Shown piece by piece: positions 7,415 to 15,936 of a DNA stretch of 64,000 nt (position 1 is the stretch's first letter; each line of letters begins with the position of its first letter). The notes under the pieces were generated by a model. The model had not been told where the DNA came from. It saw only the letters and a program-made list of their open reading frames with translations, and made no database searches. This DNA comes from Dongia_A sp964542425 (lineage in GTDB: Bacteria > Pseudomonadota > Alphaproteobacteria > Dongiales > Dongiaceae), in the NCBI GenBank assembly GCA_964542425.1, contig CAZIUB010000044.1:1-64000 (forward strand), given 5' to 3'. The translations under genes were made by a program, and so were the position numbers.

Positions 7415-8557
7415 TCAGGCCGACTTGAACCGGGCCATGATCTCGGCCCGCACCGGATTGGTGAGCGTGGCCGCGGCACCAAATTCGAGCGCCGTCAATA
7501 GCTCGGCCGCGGGATACATGACCGGATCGTTGACGATTTCGGGTGGCAGCAGGGCGATCACCCGCTTGTCGGCAACCGGAAAGCCGTGGAACATCACCTC
7601 GTCGCGGTTCACTTCCGGGTTGAGCAGGAAGTTGATCAGCGCGTAGCCGGCGGCGCGGTTGGGCCCGCCCTTGCAGATGGTATAGAAGTCGGACCAGATC
7701 TCGCCGCCTTCCTTGCCCAGGATGTATTGGAAATCCGCCGAGTTCTTCTGCAATTGCTTGGCATCGCCATTCCAGCAGATCGACATCCACGCGTCGCCGT
7801 TCAGGAGCGAGGGCTTGTAATCGCTGTTGATGCCGAACAGATGCGACTTGGATTCCAGTAGCAACTTCTCGGCACTGGCCAGTTCACCATCGTCGTTCGA
7901 GTTGAAGGAATGGCCGAAATACTTGAGCGCGTTGCCGATGGTGGTGAGCTGGTAATCGTGCACCATGGCCCGGTTGGAATACTTATCCGACCGCGCCAAG
8001 TCCCAGAATTCCTTCCAGGTGGTCGGCCCTTCGGTCACCTTGGTCTTGTTGATGACATAGCCGGTGGTGCCCCAATCCTTGTGCACGGCATAGACCTGGC
8101 CGCCGATGGTGCCGGGCTCGGTGAACTTGACGTCGGTATAGGCGCCGGGGTCGAAATTGGGCATCAGCGCGGTATCCATGGCCTCGATCAGATCTTCGCT
8201 GACATAGGGCTCGATGGTGTAATTGGTCGGCACCAGGACGTCCCAGCCGGTGCCGCCCGCCTTCAATTTGGCGAACATTTCCTCGTTCGAGCCGAACACC
8301 GTGATGCTGACCTTGACCCCGGTCTCGGCGGTGAACTTCTCGAAATTCTTGGGTTCATGATAATCGGGCCAGGTCGTGAGGTTGACCTGGTCGCCCAGAT
8401 CCTGGGCGTGGGCCGCCCGCGGCCGAATGAGTTCCGGCATCGCGGCGGCGAGCATCGCGGTGGCGGTTCCCAGGCCGGTCACGCCCAGGAAATGCCGCCT
8501 TGAAATCGAGCCCCGCTGGTAGCGGCGCAGTTGCTTGATGAATTCCTTGCGGTCCAT
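7415..8557 (-). CDS. potD: Polyamine ABC transporter periplasmic binding protein PotD
   Basis: This is the periplasmic substrate-binding subunit, about 380 residues. The N-terminus carries a twin-arginine signal (ISRRHFLGVTGLG, about residues 18-30) ending near AHAQ. The mature part has TTWPDYHEPKNFEKFTAETG, typical of PotD/PotF proteins, and the conserved WGTTGYVINK. I chose the ATG at 8557 because GGGAGA lies seven bases upstream and it gives a normal Tat n-region; an upstream extension to 8638 is possible but lacks a ribosome-binding site. Repeat B1 separates it from potA. Confidence 0.92.
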   Translation of the reverse strand: MDRKEFIKQLRRYQRGSISRRHFLGVTGLGTATAMLAAAMPELIRPRAAHAQDLGDQVNLTTWPDYHEPKNFEKFTAETGVKVSITVFGSNEEMFAKLKAGGTGWDVLVPTNYTIEPYVSEDLIEAMDTALMPNFDPGAYTDVKFTEPGTIGGQVYAVHKDWGTTGYVINKTKVTEGPTTWKEFWDLARSDKYSNRAMVHDYQLTTIGNALKYFGHSFNSNDDGELASAEKLLLESKSHLFGINSDYKPSLLNGDAWMSICWNGDAKQLQKNSADFQYILGKEGGEIWSDFYTICKGGPNRAAGYALINFLLNPEVNRDEVMFHGFPVADKRVIALLPPEIVNDPVMYPAAELLTALEFGAAATLTNPVRAEIMARFKSA

Positions 8558-8646
8558 GGCTTGTCTCCCATTTGCACGCGACGGGTTCATGGGTTGCGTT
8601 CGAACCGGGATCGCCCGTCGCGACCGCCCCGATTGCATTTGCTCCG

Positions 8647-8770
8647 CTAGTGTTCCGTAAGCGGCATTCTGCTTCCGGAATATTGCCCCGGAACACTAGA
8701 AAACTCAATGGTATGTGTCGTGTTTCCAACGGTATTGATTGGGAATCAAGTGTTGGACCCACAACACCAG
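8647..8770 (+). repeat. Family B dispersed two-hairpin repeat, copy B1
   Basis: A 124-bp element with hairpin 1 CTAGTGTTCCG / CGGAACACTAG and hairpin 2 built from GTTTCCAAC and GTTGGACCC with an inner TTGATTgggAATCAA. It begins CTAG and ends with the near-inverse CACCAG. It occupies most of the potA-potD gap, between the stop codon of potA (8793) and the potD leader. Confidence 0.88.
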
Positions 8771-8792
8771 CGCCTCCTGGCGCCGGCAATCG

Positions 8793-9965
8793 TCACACCT
8801 CGCGAAGTGCCAAGGCCTGTTCCGAACGCCAGCCGATTTCGACCGCGTCGCCGGGAACGAGTTCGGTGGCCAGCGCCGAGGATTTCGGCATGCGTGCCAG
8901 CACATCGCCAAAATCCTCGGCCGCCAGGCTGAACTCGCTGTGATCGCCAAGATAGATGCGGTTCCTGACAATCGCCTTCCGGCGGACCGAGAGATCTCCG
9001 GGTGCCCTGCCCTCGCGCCACAAACCGACCACTTCGGGGCGGACCACGATGACACCGGTTTCGCCCGCCGCCAGTGCCGGCGCCTTGGAATTGACCGGCG
9101 CCGAAAGCCGCGTCCCGCCGGCGATCTCGATCTCGGCCCCGCCCGCCGCGATATTGATCACCCGGCCGGTGAAGAAATTGGATTCGCCGACGAAATCGGC
9201 GACGTAACGGCTGGCCGGTGCGTCATAGAGTTCCTGGGGCGTGCCCGATTGCACGATCCGCCCCTCGCGCATGACGGCGATGGTGTCGGACATCGACAGC
9301 GCCTCCTCCTGATCGTGGGTGACCAGGATAAAGGTGATTCCGACATCGCGCTGCAGGTTCTGCAATTCGATCTGCATGTCGCGCCGCAGCTTGCGGTCGA
9401 GCGCCGCCAGCGGCTCGTCCAGCAACAAGACCGTCGGCCGGTTGATGAGCGCGCGGGCGAGCGCCACGCGCTGCTGCTGGCCCCCGGATAGTTCCCAGGA
9501 CCTTCGTGCGTCCATCCCGGGCAGGCGCACCAGTTCCAGCGCCTCGGCGATGCGGCGCTCGATCTCGCCCCGTTCCATCCTTGGCCGGCGCTGGCGCAGG
9601 CCATATCCGACATTCTGCGCCACGTTCATGTGCGGAAACAACGCGTAATGCTGGAACACCATGTTGGCGGGGCGCTGGTAGGCGGGGATGCCGACCATTG
9701 ATTGTCCGGCGATCTCGACCTCGCCCTCGTCCGGCTGTTCGAAGCCCGCGATCAAGCGCAGGGTTGTGGTCTTGCCGCAGCCGGATGGCCCCAGGAATGA
9801 ATGGAACGCGCCCTTCCCGATCTCGAAGGAGACGCCATCGACCGCAAGCACCTCGCCGAAGCGCTTGCCGACCGAGCGAAAACGGATATCCGGGTCGAGC
9901 GCGACAATTGCTGGATTGGACTCGGATTGCGACAACTTGTTGAAGCTCCCTGAAGGCCGCATCAC
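8793..9965 (-). CDS. potA: Polyamine ABC transporter ATP-binding protein PotA
   Basis: This is the ATPase of the polyamine importer, 390 residues. Walker A is GPSGCGKTT (near residue 59), the Q-loop is in MVFQHYALFPHM, the signature is LSGGQQQRVALARAL, and Walker B is LLLDEPLAALD with the H-loop THDQEEA. A C-terminal TOBE-type regulatory domain (about 250-390) is present. It is the first gene of the operon; the promoter must lie in the roughly 90-bp space shared with the divergent LuxR gene. Confidence 0.93.
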   Translation of the reverse strand: MMRPSGSFNKLSQSESNPAIVALDPDIRFRSVGKRFGEVLAVDGVSFEIGKGAFHSFLGPSGCGKTTTLRLIAGFEQPDEGEVEIAGQSMVGIPAYQRPANMVFQHYALFPHMNVAQNVGYGLRQRRPRMERGEIERRIAEALELVRLPGMDARRSWELSGGQQQRVALARALINRPTVLLLDEPLAALDRKLRRDMQIELQNLQRDVGITFILVTHDQEEALSMSDTIAVMREGRIVQSGTPQELYDAPASRYVADFVGESNFFTGRVINIAAGGAEIEIAGGTRLSAPVNSKAPALAAGETGVIVVRPEVVGLWREGRAPGDLSVRRKAIVRNRIYLGDHSEFSLAAEDFGDVLARMPKSSALATELVPGDAVEIGWRSEQALALREV

Positions 9966-10058
9966 GCGGCCAATGCTCCATCATCTTAGCCCGGCGCCAT
10001 GATCTGCGGCATTGGTTGATCCATGTATATACCGCCAAAGTGATAGAATCAGCAAAAA

Positions 10059-10874
10059 ATGGCGGAAAGTGGGGTAGGAATGGCATCTCCGGAAGCCGAA
10101 TGGCATCAGGCCCTGGGCCAGGCCGTGAATGCCCTGGAAATGCCCGAGTTTCCAGCAATCCTGGTGGCCGCCTTGCACCATGTCGCGCTGTTCGATTATT
10201 GCGTGATTTTTGGTTACGCGGGTTCGGGCCGGCCCGCCGACCTTTACGACGATTTCGGACCCCGGCGGCGAGACATCTTCGTCAGCGTGTATCAATCGGG
10301 ACCCTATTTGCTGGACCCCTTCTATCATGCTTCGCGCCAGCGCATCCAAGCCGGTCTCTATCGATTGCGCGAGCTGGCGCCCGATCGATTTTATCAAAGC
10401 GAGTATTACCGGTCCTATTACATCCGGACCGGGCTTGCCGAGGAGATAGGTTTTGTGATCCATCCCAATGACGCGGCCACCATCGTCATGTCGCTGATGC
10501 GGGCGGGGCATCGAACCCTCTTTGCGACGCGCGAACTCCGCCATCTGCGCGCGGTAGCGCCGGTAATCATCGCCTTGGCTGGGCGTCATTGGCGCGATTT
10601 TGCCGAACCCGCGTCGCACGGCGCCCGCCACCCCGATCCGGCGATGCTTCCCAGCTTTGAGCTGCCCGGACAGCCGCGTTTGACCCGGCGCGAGGGCGAA
10701 GTGGTGTCGCTGGTGTTGCGTGGCCATTCCTCTGTGGCGATCGCCCAGGAGCTCGGGATCGCCGCCGGTACCGTCAAGATTCACCGCAAGAACATCTACG
10801 CCAAGCTCGGCCTTTCCAGCCAGGCGGAGCTGTTTTCGCTGTTCCTGTCCTCGGTCGCGCGGCCGGGGGATTAA
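10059..10874 (+). CDS. LuxR-family transcriptional regulator
   Basis: This is a 271-residue regulator with a C-terminal LuxR/FixJ helix-turn-helix (about residues 200-265; LTRREGEVVSLVLRGHSSVAIAQELGIAAGTVKIHRKNIYAKLG). The N-terminal domain (about 20-180) is a ligand- or partner-binding domain of unclear type; it does not show the autoinducer-binding residues of classical LuxR, so I treat it as a LuxR solo. It is divergent from potA and may control the polyamine operon. An alternative start is the ATG at 10080. Confidence 0.85.
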   Translation: MAESGVGMASPEAEWHQALGQAVNALEMPEFPAILVAALHHVALFDYCVIFGYAGSGRPADLYDDFGPRRRDIFVSVYQSGPYLLDPFYHASRQRIQAGLYRLRELAPDRFYQSEYYRSYYIRTGLAEEIGFVIHPNDAATIVMSLMRAGHRTLFATRELRHLRAVAPVIIALAGRHWRDFAEPASHGARHPDPAMLPSFELPGQPRLTRREGEVVSLVLRGHSSVAIAQELGIAAGTVKIHRKNIYAKLGLSSQAELFSLFLSSVARPGD

Positions 10875-10916
10875 GACATCATCGGGCCTTGGGCGGGTGC
10901 CGGACCCGCCGGATTT

Positions 10917-11630
10917 CTACCCGGCCATCGCCCGGAAATTGCGATAAAGAATTCGCGCCGCCCTGACGAAACCATCCATCAACGGTTCCGCCTCCTTGGC
11001 CAGGCCCTGCAAGGCGTCGGGCCCGCGGGTCTTGGCCAGCGCCGTTTCGTAGGCGGGAACACTGCCCCAATTGGGGATCGTATCGGGTTCCAATTCGACG
11101 TGATATTGCATGCCGATCGCGCGTGGCCCCATCCGCATCGCCTGGCATCCGCAGAGCGCCGATTTCGCCAGCACGATTGCTCCTTCCGGCGGTTGGGCGA
11201 CCCGTACCGAATGCCATTGCAGACAGATTTGGCGCGAGGGCATTCCGGCCAGAATCGGATCGGCCTTGCCCGCGGGTGTGAGTTCGATCTCCAGGAATCC
11301 GACTTCCGGTGGGCGCTGGGGCCCACAGGTCCCGCCAAGGGCATCGGCCAGCAATTGGTGCCCGAGACAGATGCCCATGAACGGGCGTTGCAACTCGCCG
11401 ACCCAGCGACGGATGGCGCGTTTTTCCGGCACTAGCCAGGGGTGATCATCCACATCCCAGACATCCATCGGGCCGCCCATCACCCAGAGCGCGTCGTAAT
11501 CCTCCAAGGGCGGGATCGGCTGACCCTCATCCAGCTCGATTGCCTGCCAGGCGATTCCGTCTTCGGCGAGGAAACGCCGAAACACGCCTGGATGTTCACA
11601 GGCGATGTGCTGAAAGACCAAGAGACGCAC
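10917..11630 (-). CDS. Class I glutamine amidotransferase-like protein
   Basis: This is a stand-alone GATase1-fold protein of about 237 residues. The nucleophile elbow is GICLGHQLLADALGG, and the H and E of the triad are in GMQYHVELEPD. Proteins of this type include GuaA-like domains and gamma-glutamyl-polyamine hydrolases; nothing here decides the substrate, though polyamine transport genes are next door. I chose the GTG at 11630 because homologous family members begin just before LLVFQHIACEHPG; an ATG at 11666 adds 12 basic residues. Confidence 0.75.
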   Translation of the reverse strand: MRLLVFQHIACEHPGVFRRFLAEDGIAWQAIELDEGQPIPPLEDYDALWVMGGPMDVWDVDDHPWLVPEKRAIRRWVGELQRPFMGICLGHQLLADALGGTCGPQRPPEVGFLEIELTPAGKADPILAGMPSRQICLQWHSVRVAQPPEGAIVLAKSALCGCQAMRMGPRAIGMQYHVELEPDTIPNWGSVPAYETALAKTRGPDALQGLAKEAEPLMDGFVRAARILYRNFRAMAG

Positions 11631-11693
11631 CCTAAACCTTCTCCGTCGATGCATGCCGACGGACAACGAATAGCCGTTGCCGGTTTGAAATCG

Positions 11694-12440
11694 TCATTCG
11701 CGCTCCGCCCGCTGGATTGAATCGATCGGCATGAGGCCGCTGATCTCCAGCACCATTTTCTCCATGAGCGCGCGGGTGAAATCCTCGCGCGTGTTGGCTG
11801 GCAGGACGAAGGAACCCGGCCCCCCGATCACTTCCTGCTCGTACATTTCCACCAGCCACGGGCGGCCATTGGGGCCCAGCGATCCGTCCTCGATGATCGC
11901 CAGCGCGTTGATGACGATCTTCTCGGCGATCGCCTGGTCGCGCGCGAGCGGTGCGGGATGCAGGCTTTGCGCGTCGGGATTATCGCCAGATACATCAATT
12001 ATCTTGCGTTGCGGCTGGCACGGGCAATCGGCGATCATCTGGGCGGCAAGGTCGATGCCGTCGCCGATCGCGTTCCAGGTGTGGCGCGAGCGGGGTGCCG
12101 TGAGAAGCGCCTGGGCGAAGACCTCGGCGCCCTGGGGCCCGTCGACGATCTTCCAATCGACCACGGTCTGTGCCAGGCCCGGCGAGCCCCATTCGACATA
12201 GGCGAGTGCTATTCGCCGTTGACGGCCGCCGCGGATGGCGCCCAGCACGGTCGGATCCTTGATCGCCTGGGCGATGCCTTGCTTCTGCAACTGGAACTCA
12301 TCCTCCTCGATCGATAGCGAGGCATCGACCAGGAGCACCAGCGCCACGTCGACCGGGGGGTCCTGGGCACGGGCGGATTCCGAAGCAACCAGCGCGGCAA
12401 GGCCCAAGATCAGTGAACCGGCGAGACGCGAAATATCCAC
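11694..12440 (-). CDS. DUF1194 von Willebrand factor A-like secreted protein
   Basis: This is a 248-residue protein with a signal peptide (LAGSLILGLAALVASESARA) and a vWA-type domain, family DUF1194, common in alphaproteobacteria. The metal-site motif DASLSIEEDEF (MIDAS-like DxSxS) is present near residue 39, and ISVSGD-type second strand elements appear as IIDVSGDNPD. The function is unknown; the location is probably the periplasm. Six bases separate its start from the ArfB stop, so the two genes may be co-transcribed. Confidence 0.85.
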   Translation of the reverse strand: MDISRLAGSLILGLAALVASESARAQDPPVDVALVLLVDASLSIEEDEFQLQKQGIAQAIKDPTVLGAIRGGRQRRIALAYVEWGSPGLAQTVVDWKIVDGPQGAEVFAQALLTAPRSRHTWNAIGDGIDLAAQMIADCPCQPQRKIIDVSGDNPDAQSLHPAPLARDQAIAEKIVINALAIIEDGSLGPNGRPWLVEMYEQEVIGGPGSFVLPANTREDFTRALMEKMVLEISGLMPIDSIQRAERE

Positions 12441-12446
12441 TGGCGC

Positions 12447-12878
12447 CTAGCCCTCGTCCGATATCTGGCCGCGCATTCGTTTGATCTTGGCGCGGTGCTG
12501 TTTGCCCTCGGCACGCCTGCGCATGGCGGCGGGACCGGGCCTGGTCGGGCGACGGGGCGTTGGGCGCTCGGCCGCCCGGCGGATGAGGTTCAGCAATCGC
12601 TCCAGCGCGTCTTCGCGGTTCATCTCCTGCGATCGGTGGCGCCTGGCGGTGATGACGATAACCCCCAGCTTGCTCGCCGCCGACCCGGCCAGCGCCAGCA
12701 GCCGATCGCGCAGCTCCTCGGGCAGGGATGGCGAATGACGCGCGTCGAAGCGGAGTTGTGCGGCACTCGCCACCTTGTTCACGTTCTGCCCGCCCGGACC
12801 GCCGGCGCGGATGAATGTGAAGGTGATCTCGCCTTCGTCGAGCGAAAAATGGCGATTGACCTTGATCATGGTGGCCAA
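12447..12878 (-). CDS. arfB: Alternative ribosome-rescue factor ArfB
   Basis: This is a peptidyl-tRNA hydrolase that rescues ribosomes stalled on non-stop mRNA. The release-factor-like domain has the catalytic GGQ in RAGGPGGQNVNKV (about residues 26-38). The C-terminal tail (about 105-143) is rich in Arg and Lys, as needed to enter the empty mRNA channel. The length of 143 residues is normal. A second start codon (MIKVNRH) lies four codons downstream and is equally plausible. Confidence 0.92.
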   Translation of the reverse strand: MATMIKVNRHFSLDEGEITFTFIRAGGPGGQNVNKVASAAQLRFDARHSPSLPEELRDRLLALAGSAASKLGVIVITARRHRSQEMNREDALERLLNLIRRAAERPTPRRPTRPGPAAMRRRAEGKQHRAKIKRMRGQISDEG

Positions 12879-12957
12879 GCCTAGCGGGAGACGGCTGGAT
12901 TGTCAGTGCCCTTACGCCGGTTTAGGATCGATTGAAGGGTCTCAAAGGGAATAATCG

Positions 12958-13617
12958 ATGATCGATTGGCTGGCGCGTTCCGAACAGGTCAAGATTTTCA
13001 TCGACCAAACGATGTCGATCGAGGGGGAGGTGGCGCGCGCGCTCCGCGCCGAAACCGCCAAGCTGCCCCAATCCATGATGCAATCGCGTCCGGAACAGGC
13101 GGCGTTCCTGCAATTCATGGTTCGGCTCATCGGCGCTGGGCGCGTGATCGAAATCGGCGTCTTTACCGGGGGCGGCACACTCGCCATGGCGCTGGCCTTG
13201 CCCGAGGACGGGCGGATCATCGCCTGCGACGTTAGCGCCGAATGGACCGCGATCGGAAGGCGGCATTGGGCGGCGGCGGGGGTCTTGGGGAAAATCGACC
13301 TTCGCCTGGCGCCGGCCGGGGAAACGCTTGCCAAACTCCTGAAAGAGGGCGGCGCGGGCAAGTTCGACATGGCCTTCATCGACGCCGACAAGACCGGCTA
13401 TGACCAATATTACGAGGCCTGTCTCAAGCTGGTGCGCAAGCACGGGCTGATCGTGCTCGACAACATGCTATGGTCGGGCAATGTCGCCGATCCCGACCAC
13501 CACGATGCCGACACCGATGCCTTGCGCGCCCTCAACCTCAAGATCCGTGGCGATTCCAGGATCGATTGGGCGCTGCTTTCCGCCGATGACGGAATCATGC
13601 TGGCGCGCGTGCGGTGA
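12958..13617 (+). CDS. SAM-dependent O-methyltransferase, caffeoyl-CoA type
   Basis: This is a 219-residue class I methyltransferase of the metal-dependent catechol/caffeoyl-CoA O-methyltransferase family. The SAM loop is VIEIGVFTGGGTLAMALAL (about residues 62-80). The metal-binding region is FIDADKTGYDQYYE (about 140-153), followed by LIVLDNMLWSG. The substrate cannot be assigned. It is followed by the tRNA-Arg gene, which has its own promoter. Confidence 0.88.
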   Translation: MIDWLARSEQVKIFIDQTMSIEGEVARALRAETAKLPQSMMQSRPEQAAFLQFMVRLIGAGRVIEIGVFTGGGTLAMALALPEDGRIIACDVSAEWTAIGRRHWAAAGVLGKIDLRLAPAGETLAKLLKEGGAGKFDMAFIDADKTGYDQYYEACLKLVRKHGLIVLDNMLWSGNVADPDHHDADTDALRALNLKIRGDSRIDWALLSADDGIMLARVR

Positions 13618-13654
13618 GGGAACGGGCGAACGCGCCGATTCCGGGCGGGGCATG

Positions 13655-13683
13655 CTGACTTTGGCAATCGGTGCTGCTATAAA
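13655..13683 (+). promoter_or_regulatory. Putative promoter of the tRNA-Arg gene
   Basis: A CTGACT -35-like hexamer is separated by 17 bases from a TATAAA -10-like hexamer, and the tRNA starts 14 bases further on. The position is right for a tRNA promoter; the -35 match is moderate. Confidence 0.5.
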
Positions 13684-13696
13684 AGCCGCCCAGGCT

Positions 13697-13773
13697 GACC
13701 CCGTAGCTCAGCAGGATAGAGCGTCGGTTTCCTAAACCGCAGGTCGGAGGTTCGAATCCTCTCGGGGTCGCCA
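13697..13773 (+). tRNA. tRNA-Arg, anticodon CCU
   Basis: The 77-nt gene folds as a cloverleaf. The acceptor stem is GACCCCG/CGGGGTC, the D-arm AGCTCAGCAGGATAGAGC, and the T-arm CGGAGGTTCGAATCCTC. The anticodon loop TTCCTAA reads CCU. The discriminator G and CCA are encoded. One pair at the top of the anticodon stem (T-C) is mismatched. No duplicated 3' end that would mark an integrated element is seen nearby. Confidence 0.95.
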
Positions 13774-13824
13774 ATTGCCAATGTGTCCGGTCCGACCCAA
13801 TGCCCCATCGCGCGCCGCTGGCCT

Positions 13825-13889
13825 ATTGCCAACTTTCGTTGAGCCATGGGCGAAGGTCATGTATCACCTCCTTGGAAAGCTGACACTGG
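13825..13889 (-). repeat. Family A repeat, half copy (H1 only)
   Basis: On the minus strand this 65-bp stretch runs from CAGTGTCAGCTTTC to CGAAAGTTGGC and keeps the inner GTGATACATGA of H1. The H2 half is absent. It lies just before the start of the HpaB-type gene and shows that H1 can occur alone, either as a remnant or as an independent module. Confidence 0.7.
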
Positions 13890-13902
13890 GAGAACATGAG
13901 CG

Positions 13903-15423
13903 ATGATCCGCACCGGCCAACAATACATCGAATCGATCCGCGACGGTCGCCTGGTCTATGTCAACGGCGAGCGGGTGAAGGATGTCCCGACCCACCCGAT
14001 GTTCAGGCCGTTGGTCGAGATCCGCGCCCGCGTTTACGACATGCAGCACGAGGTGGCGACAAGCGAGATCATGACCTATGCCGAGGGCGCCGAGCGCTTC
14101 GCCATCGCGCTCAAACTGCCGCACACCGAGCGCGATTGGTGGGACAAGAGGCGCGCGACCGATGCCGTATTCGAGGACATCAAGGGCGTGGTCACGCGCG
14201 TGGGCGACGAGACCGTGGGCGAGATGTGGTCGCTGTTCGACGGCCAGGACATCCTGAATGAGGTCGATCCGCAATTCTCCGAGAACATCAAGCGCCATAT
14301 CGACCGGGTCATCAGCCGCGACCCGTTTCACGTGTCGGCCAACACCGATCCCAAGGGCGATCGCTCCAAGCGCCCGCAGGATCAGGACCCGGACATGCTG
14401 CTGCACGTGGTCAAGGAGACCGACAAGGGGATCATCGTGCGTGGCGCCAAATACGAGACGGCGGCCGCTTACGCCAACCAGGCCTTCACCAAGCCGACGA
14501 TCGCCAATTGGGGCGATTCGCAATTGTCCGATTACGCGGTCGGATTCATCTGTGATCTGGGCTCGCCCAATGTGCACATGATCTGCCGAACCGGGTTTGC
14601 CGGGCGGGCACCGATCGAGGATTATCCGCTTTCCAACCGCTTCGACGAGGTGGATTCGCTGGTCGTGTTCGACAACGTGCTGATCCCGTGGGAGAACGTG
14701 CTGTTCTACCGACATACCAGGGCCGCGAGCTTCATCCGCGCCACTCTCCACCGCTACAGCGCCTTTGCCTTCGTGCAAAGGAGCCTGAAAGTGGCCGACA
14801 TGATGATCGGGGCGGCGTTGTTCAACGTGCGCCAGACCGGGCTCGACAAGCAACAAGCGGTGCAGGAGAAGCTGGCCGAACTCGCGGTCTATCGCGAGGG
14901 GATCAACGCGCATCTGACGGCCGCCATCACCTTGGCCGAGCAAAGCCCGCGCGGGCTTCTCATGCCCAACCAGTCGCTGCTCTATACCGGGCGCGTGCAC
15001 GCTTGCACCGGGCTCCCCAAGGCCATGCATCTCGCCCGCGAATTGTGCGGCGGGCAGATCTGCGTCACGCCCGATTTCGCCGCCTTCAAGGACGAAGAGG
15101 CGGGGTCGTGGCTGGAAAAATTCTACACCGTCAATTCGGATTGGGTCGCCGACGATCGGCGCCGGCTGCTGGCCTTCGCGCGCGATCTCTTGAATTCAGA
15201 TTACGCCGGCCACCGCCTGACCTTCCAATTATTCGCCCAATCGCCACCCTTCGCGCATCTGGGCGCGGTCTATCGCAGTTTCGATTGGGAGGGCGCCTTG
15301 GATTTCGCGGGCAAATCGGCGGGCCTCTCGGATAAGTTGAGGGTCCAGACCAAGCGCGCGGCCGGCGATGGGGCGGTGGCCAAATACTATGCCGAGCGCC
15401 CCGCGCGTAGCGCCGCGGAATGA
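13903..15423 (+). CDS. HpaB/PvcC-family flavin-dependent monooxygenase
   Basis: This is a 506-residue protein of the 4-hydroxyphenylacetate 3-monooxygenase oxygenase-component family, which hydroxylates phenols using FADH2 supplied by a separate reductase. The acyl-CoA-dehydrogenase-like fold is recognisable from ISRDPFHVSANTDPKGDRSK (residues about 135-155) and VFDNVLIPWENVLFY (about 255-270). The cysteines that bind the Fe-S cluster in the related 4-hydroxybutyryl-CoA dehydratases are not at their usual positions, so a monooxygenase is the better call. No HpaC reductase is adjacent. It leads a group with RidA, DUF1028 and an amine dehydrogenase. Confidence 0.82.
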   Translation: MIRTGQQYIESIRDGRLVYVNGERVKDVPTHPMFRPLVEIRARVYDMQHEVATSEIMTYAEGAERFAIALKLPHTERDWWDKRRATDAVFEDIKGVVTRVGDETVGEMWSLFDGQDILNEVDPQFSENIKRHIDRVISRDPFHVSANTDPKGDRSKRPQDQDPDMLLHVVKETDKGIIVRGAKYETAAAYANQAFTKPTIANWGDSQLSDYAVGFICDLGSPNVHMICRTGFAGRAPIEDYPLSNRFDEVDSLVVFDNVLIPWENVLFYRHTRAASFIRATLHRYSAFAFVQRSLKVADMMIGAALFNVRQTGLDKQQAVQEKLAELAVYREGINAHLTAAITLAEQSPRGLLMPNQSLLYTGRVHACTGLPKAMHLARELCGGQICVTPDFAAFKDEEAGSWLEKFYTVNSDWVADDRRRLLAFARDLLNSDYAGHRLTFQLFAQSPPFAHLGAVYRSFDWEGALDFAGKSAGLSDKLRVQTKRAAGDGAVAKYYAERPARSAAE

Positions 15424-15483
15424 GGCAACGCGCAGTGCCGCGGAATGAGGCAGCAGGATCATCGAGACCAAGGAGACGATCGA

Positions 15484-15936
15484 GTGGCGCATAAAAGGAT
15501 TCGAAAGTTCAATACCAGGGACACCTATCCCGAACAGAAACTCGACAACGATCTCTGCCAGGCGGTCGTCGCCGGCGACACCATCTATTTGAGGGGCCAG
15601 GTGGGCCAGGATTTGGACACCCGGAAATCCCTACATGTCGGCGACGCCGGCAAGCAGGCAGACCAAGCGATGGCCAACATCGAGATGCTGCTGAAGGAAT
15701 GCGGCAGCGAACTCGGCCACATCGTCAAGATCGTGGTCTATCTGACCGACATCCGCCATCGCGAGGCGGTCTATCGCGCCATCGGCGAATGGCTGAAGGG
15801 TGTGTTCCCGTGCTCGACCGGCCTCGTCGTCCAGGCGCTCGCCCGGCCGGAATGGGTGGTCGAGATCGACGCCACCGCCGTCATTCCCAAGGGATACAAG
15901 CGCGCGCGAAAGAAATCGAGAAGGGCGCGGCCATGA
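15484..15936 (+). CDS. RidA-family enamine/imine deaminase
   Basis: This is a 150-residue YjgF/YER057c/UK114 family protein. It aligns with the family over its whole length, with YLRGQVGQD, the central QADQAMANIEMLLKECG, and the C-terminal ARPEWVVEIDATAVIP; the position usually filled by the catalytic Arg is occupied within LARPEW. I chose the GTG at 15484, preceded by a purine-rich AGGAGACGA. Its stop overlaps the start of the DUF1028 gene by four bases (ATGA), which indicates translational coupling. A RutC-like role next to a monooxygenase is possible. Confidence 0.85.
   Translation: MAHKRIRKFNTRDTYPEQKLDNDLCQAVVAGDTIYLRGQVGQDLDTRKSLHVGDAGKQADQAMANIEMLLKECGSELGHIVKIVVYLTDIRHREAVYRAIGEWLKGVFPCSTGLVVQALARPEWVVEIDATAVIPKGYKRARKKSRRARP

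Noticed and set aside
13697..13900. tRNA-Arg as an integration site of a genomic island
   Set aside because: No integrase gene and no duplicated tRNA 3' end are present in the following sequence.
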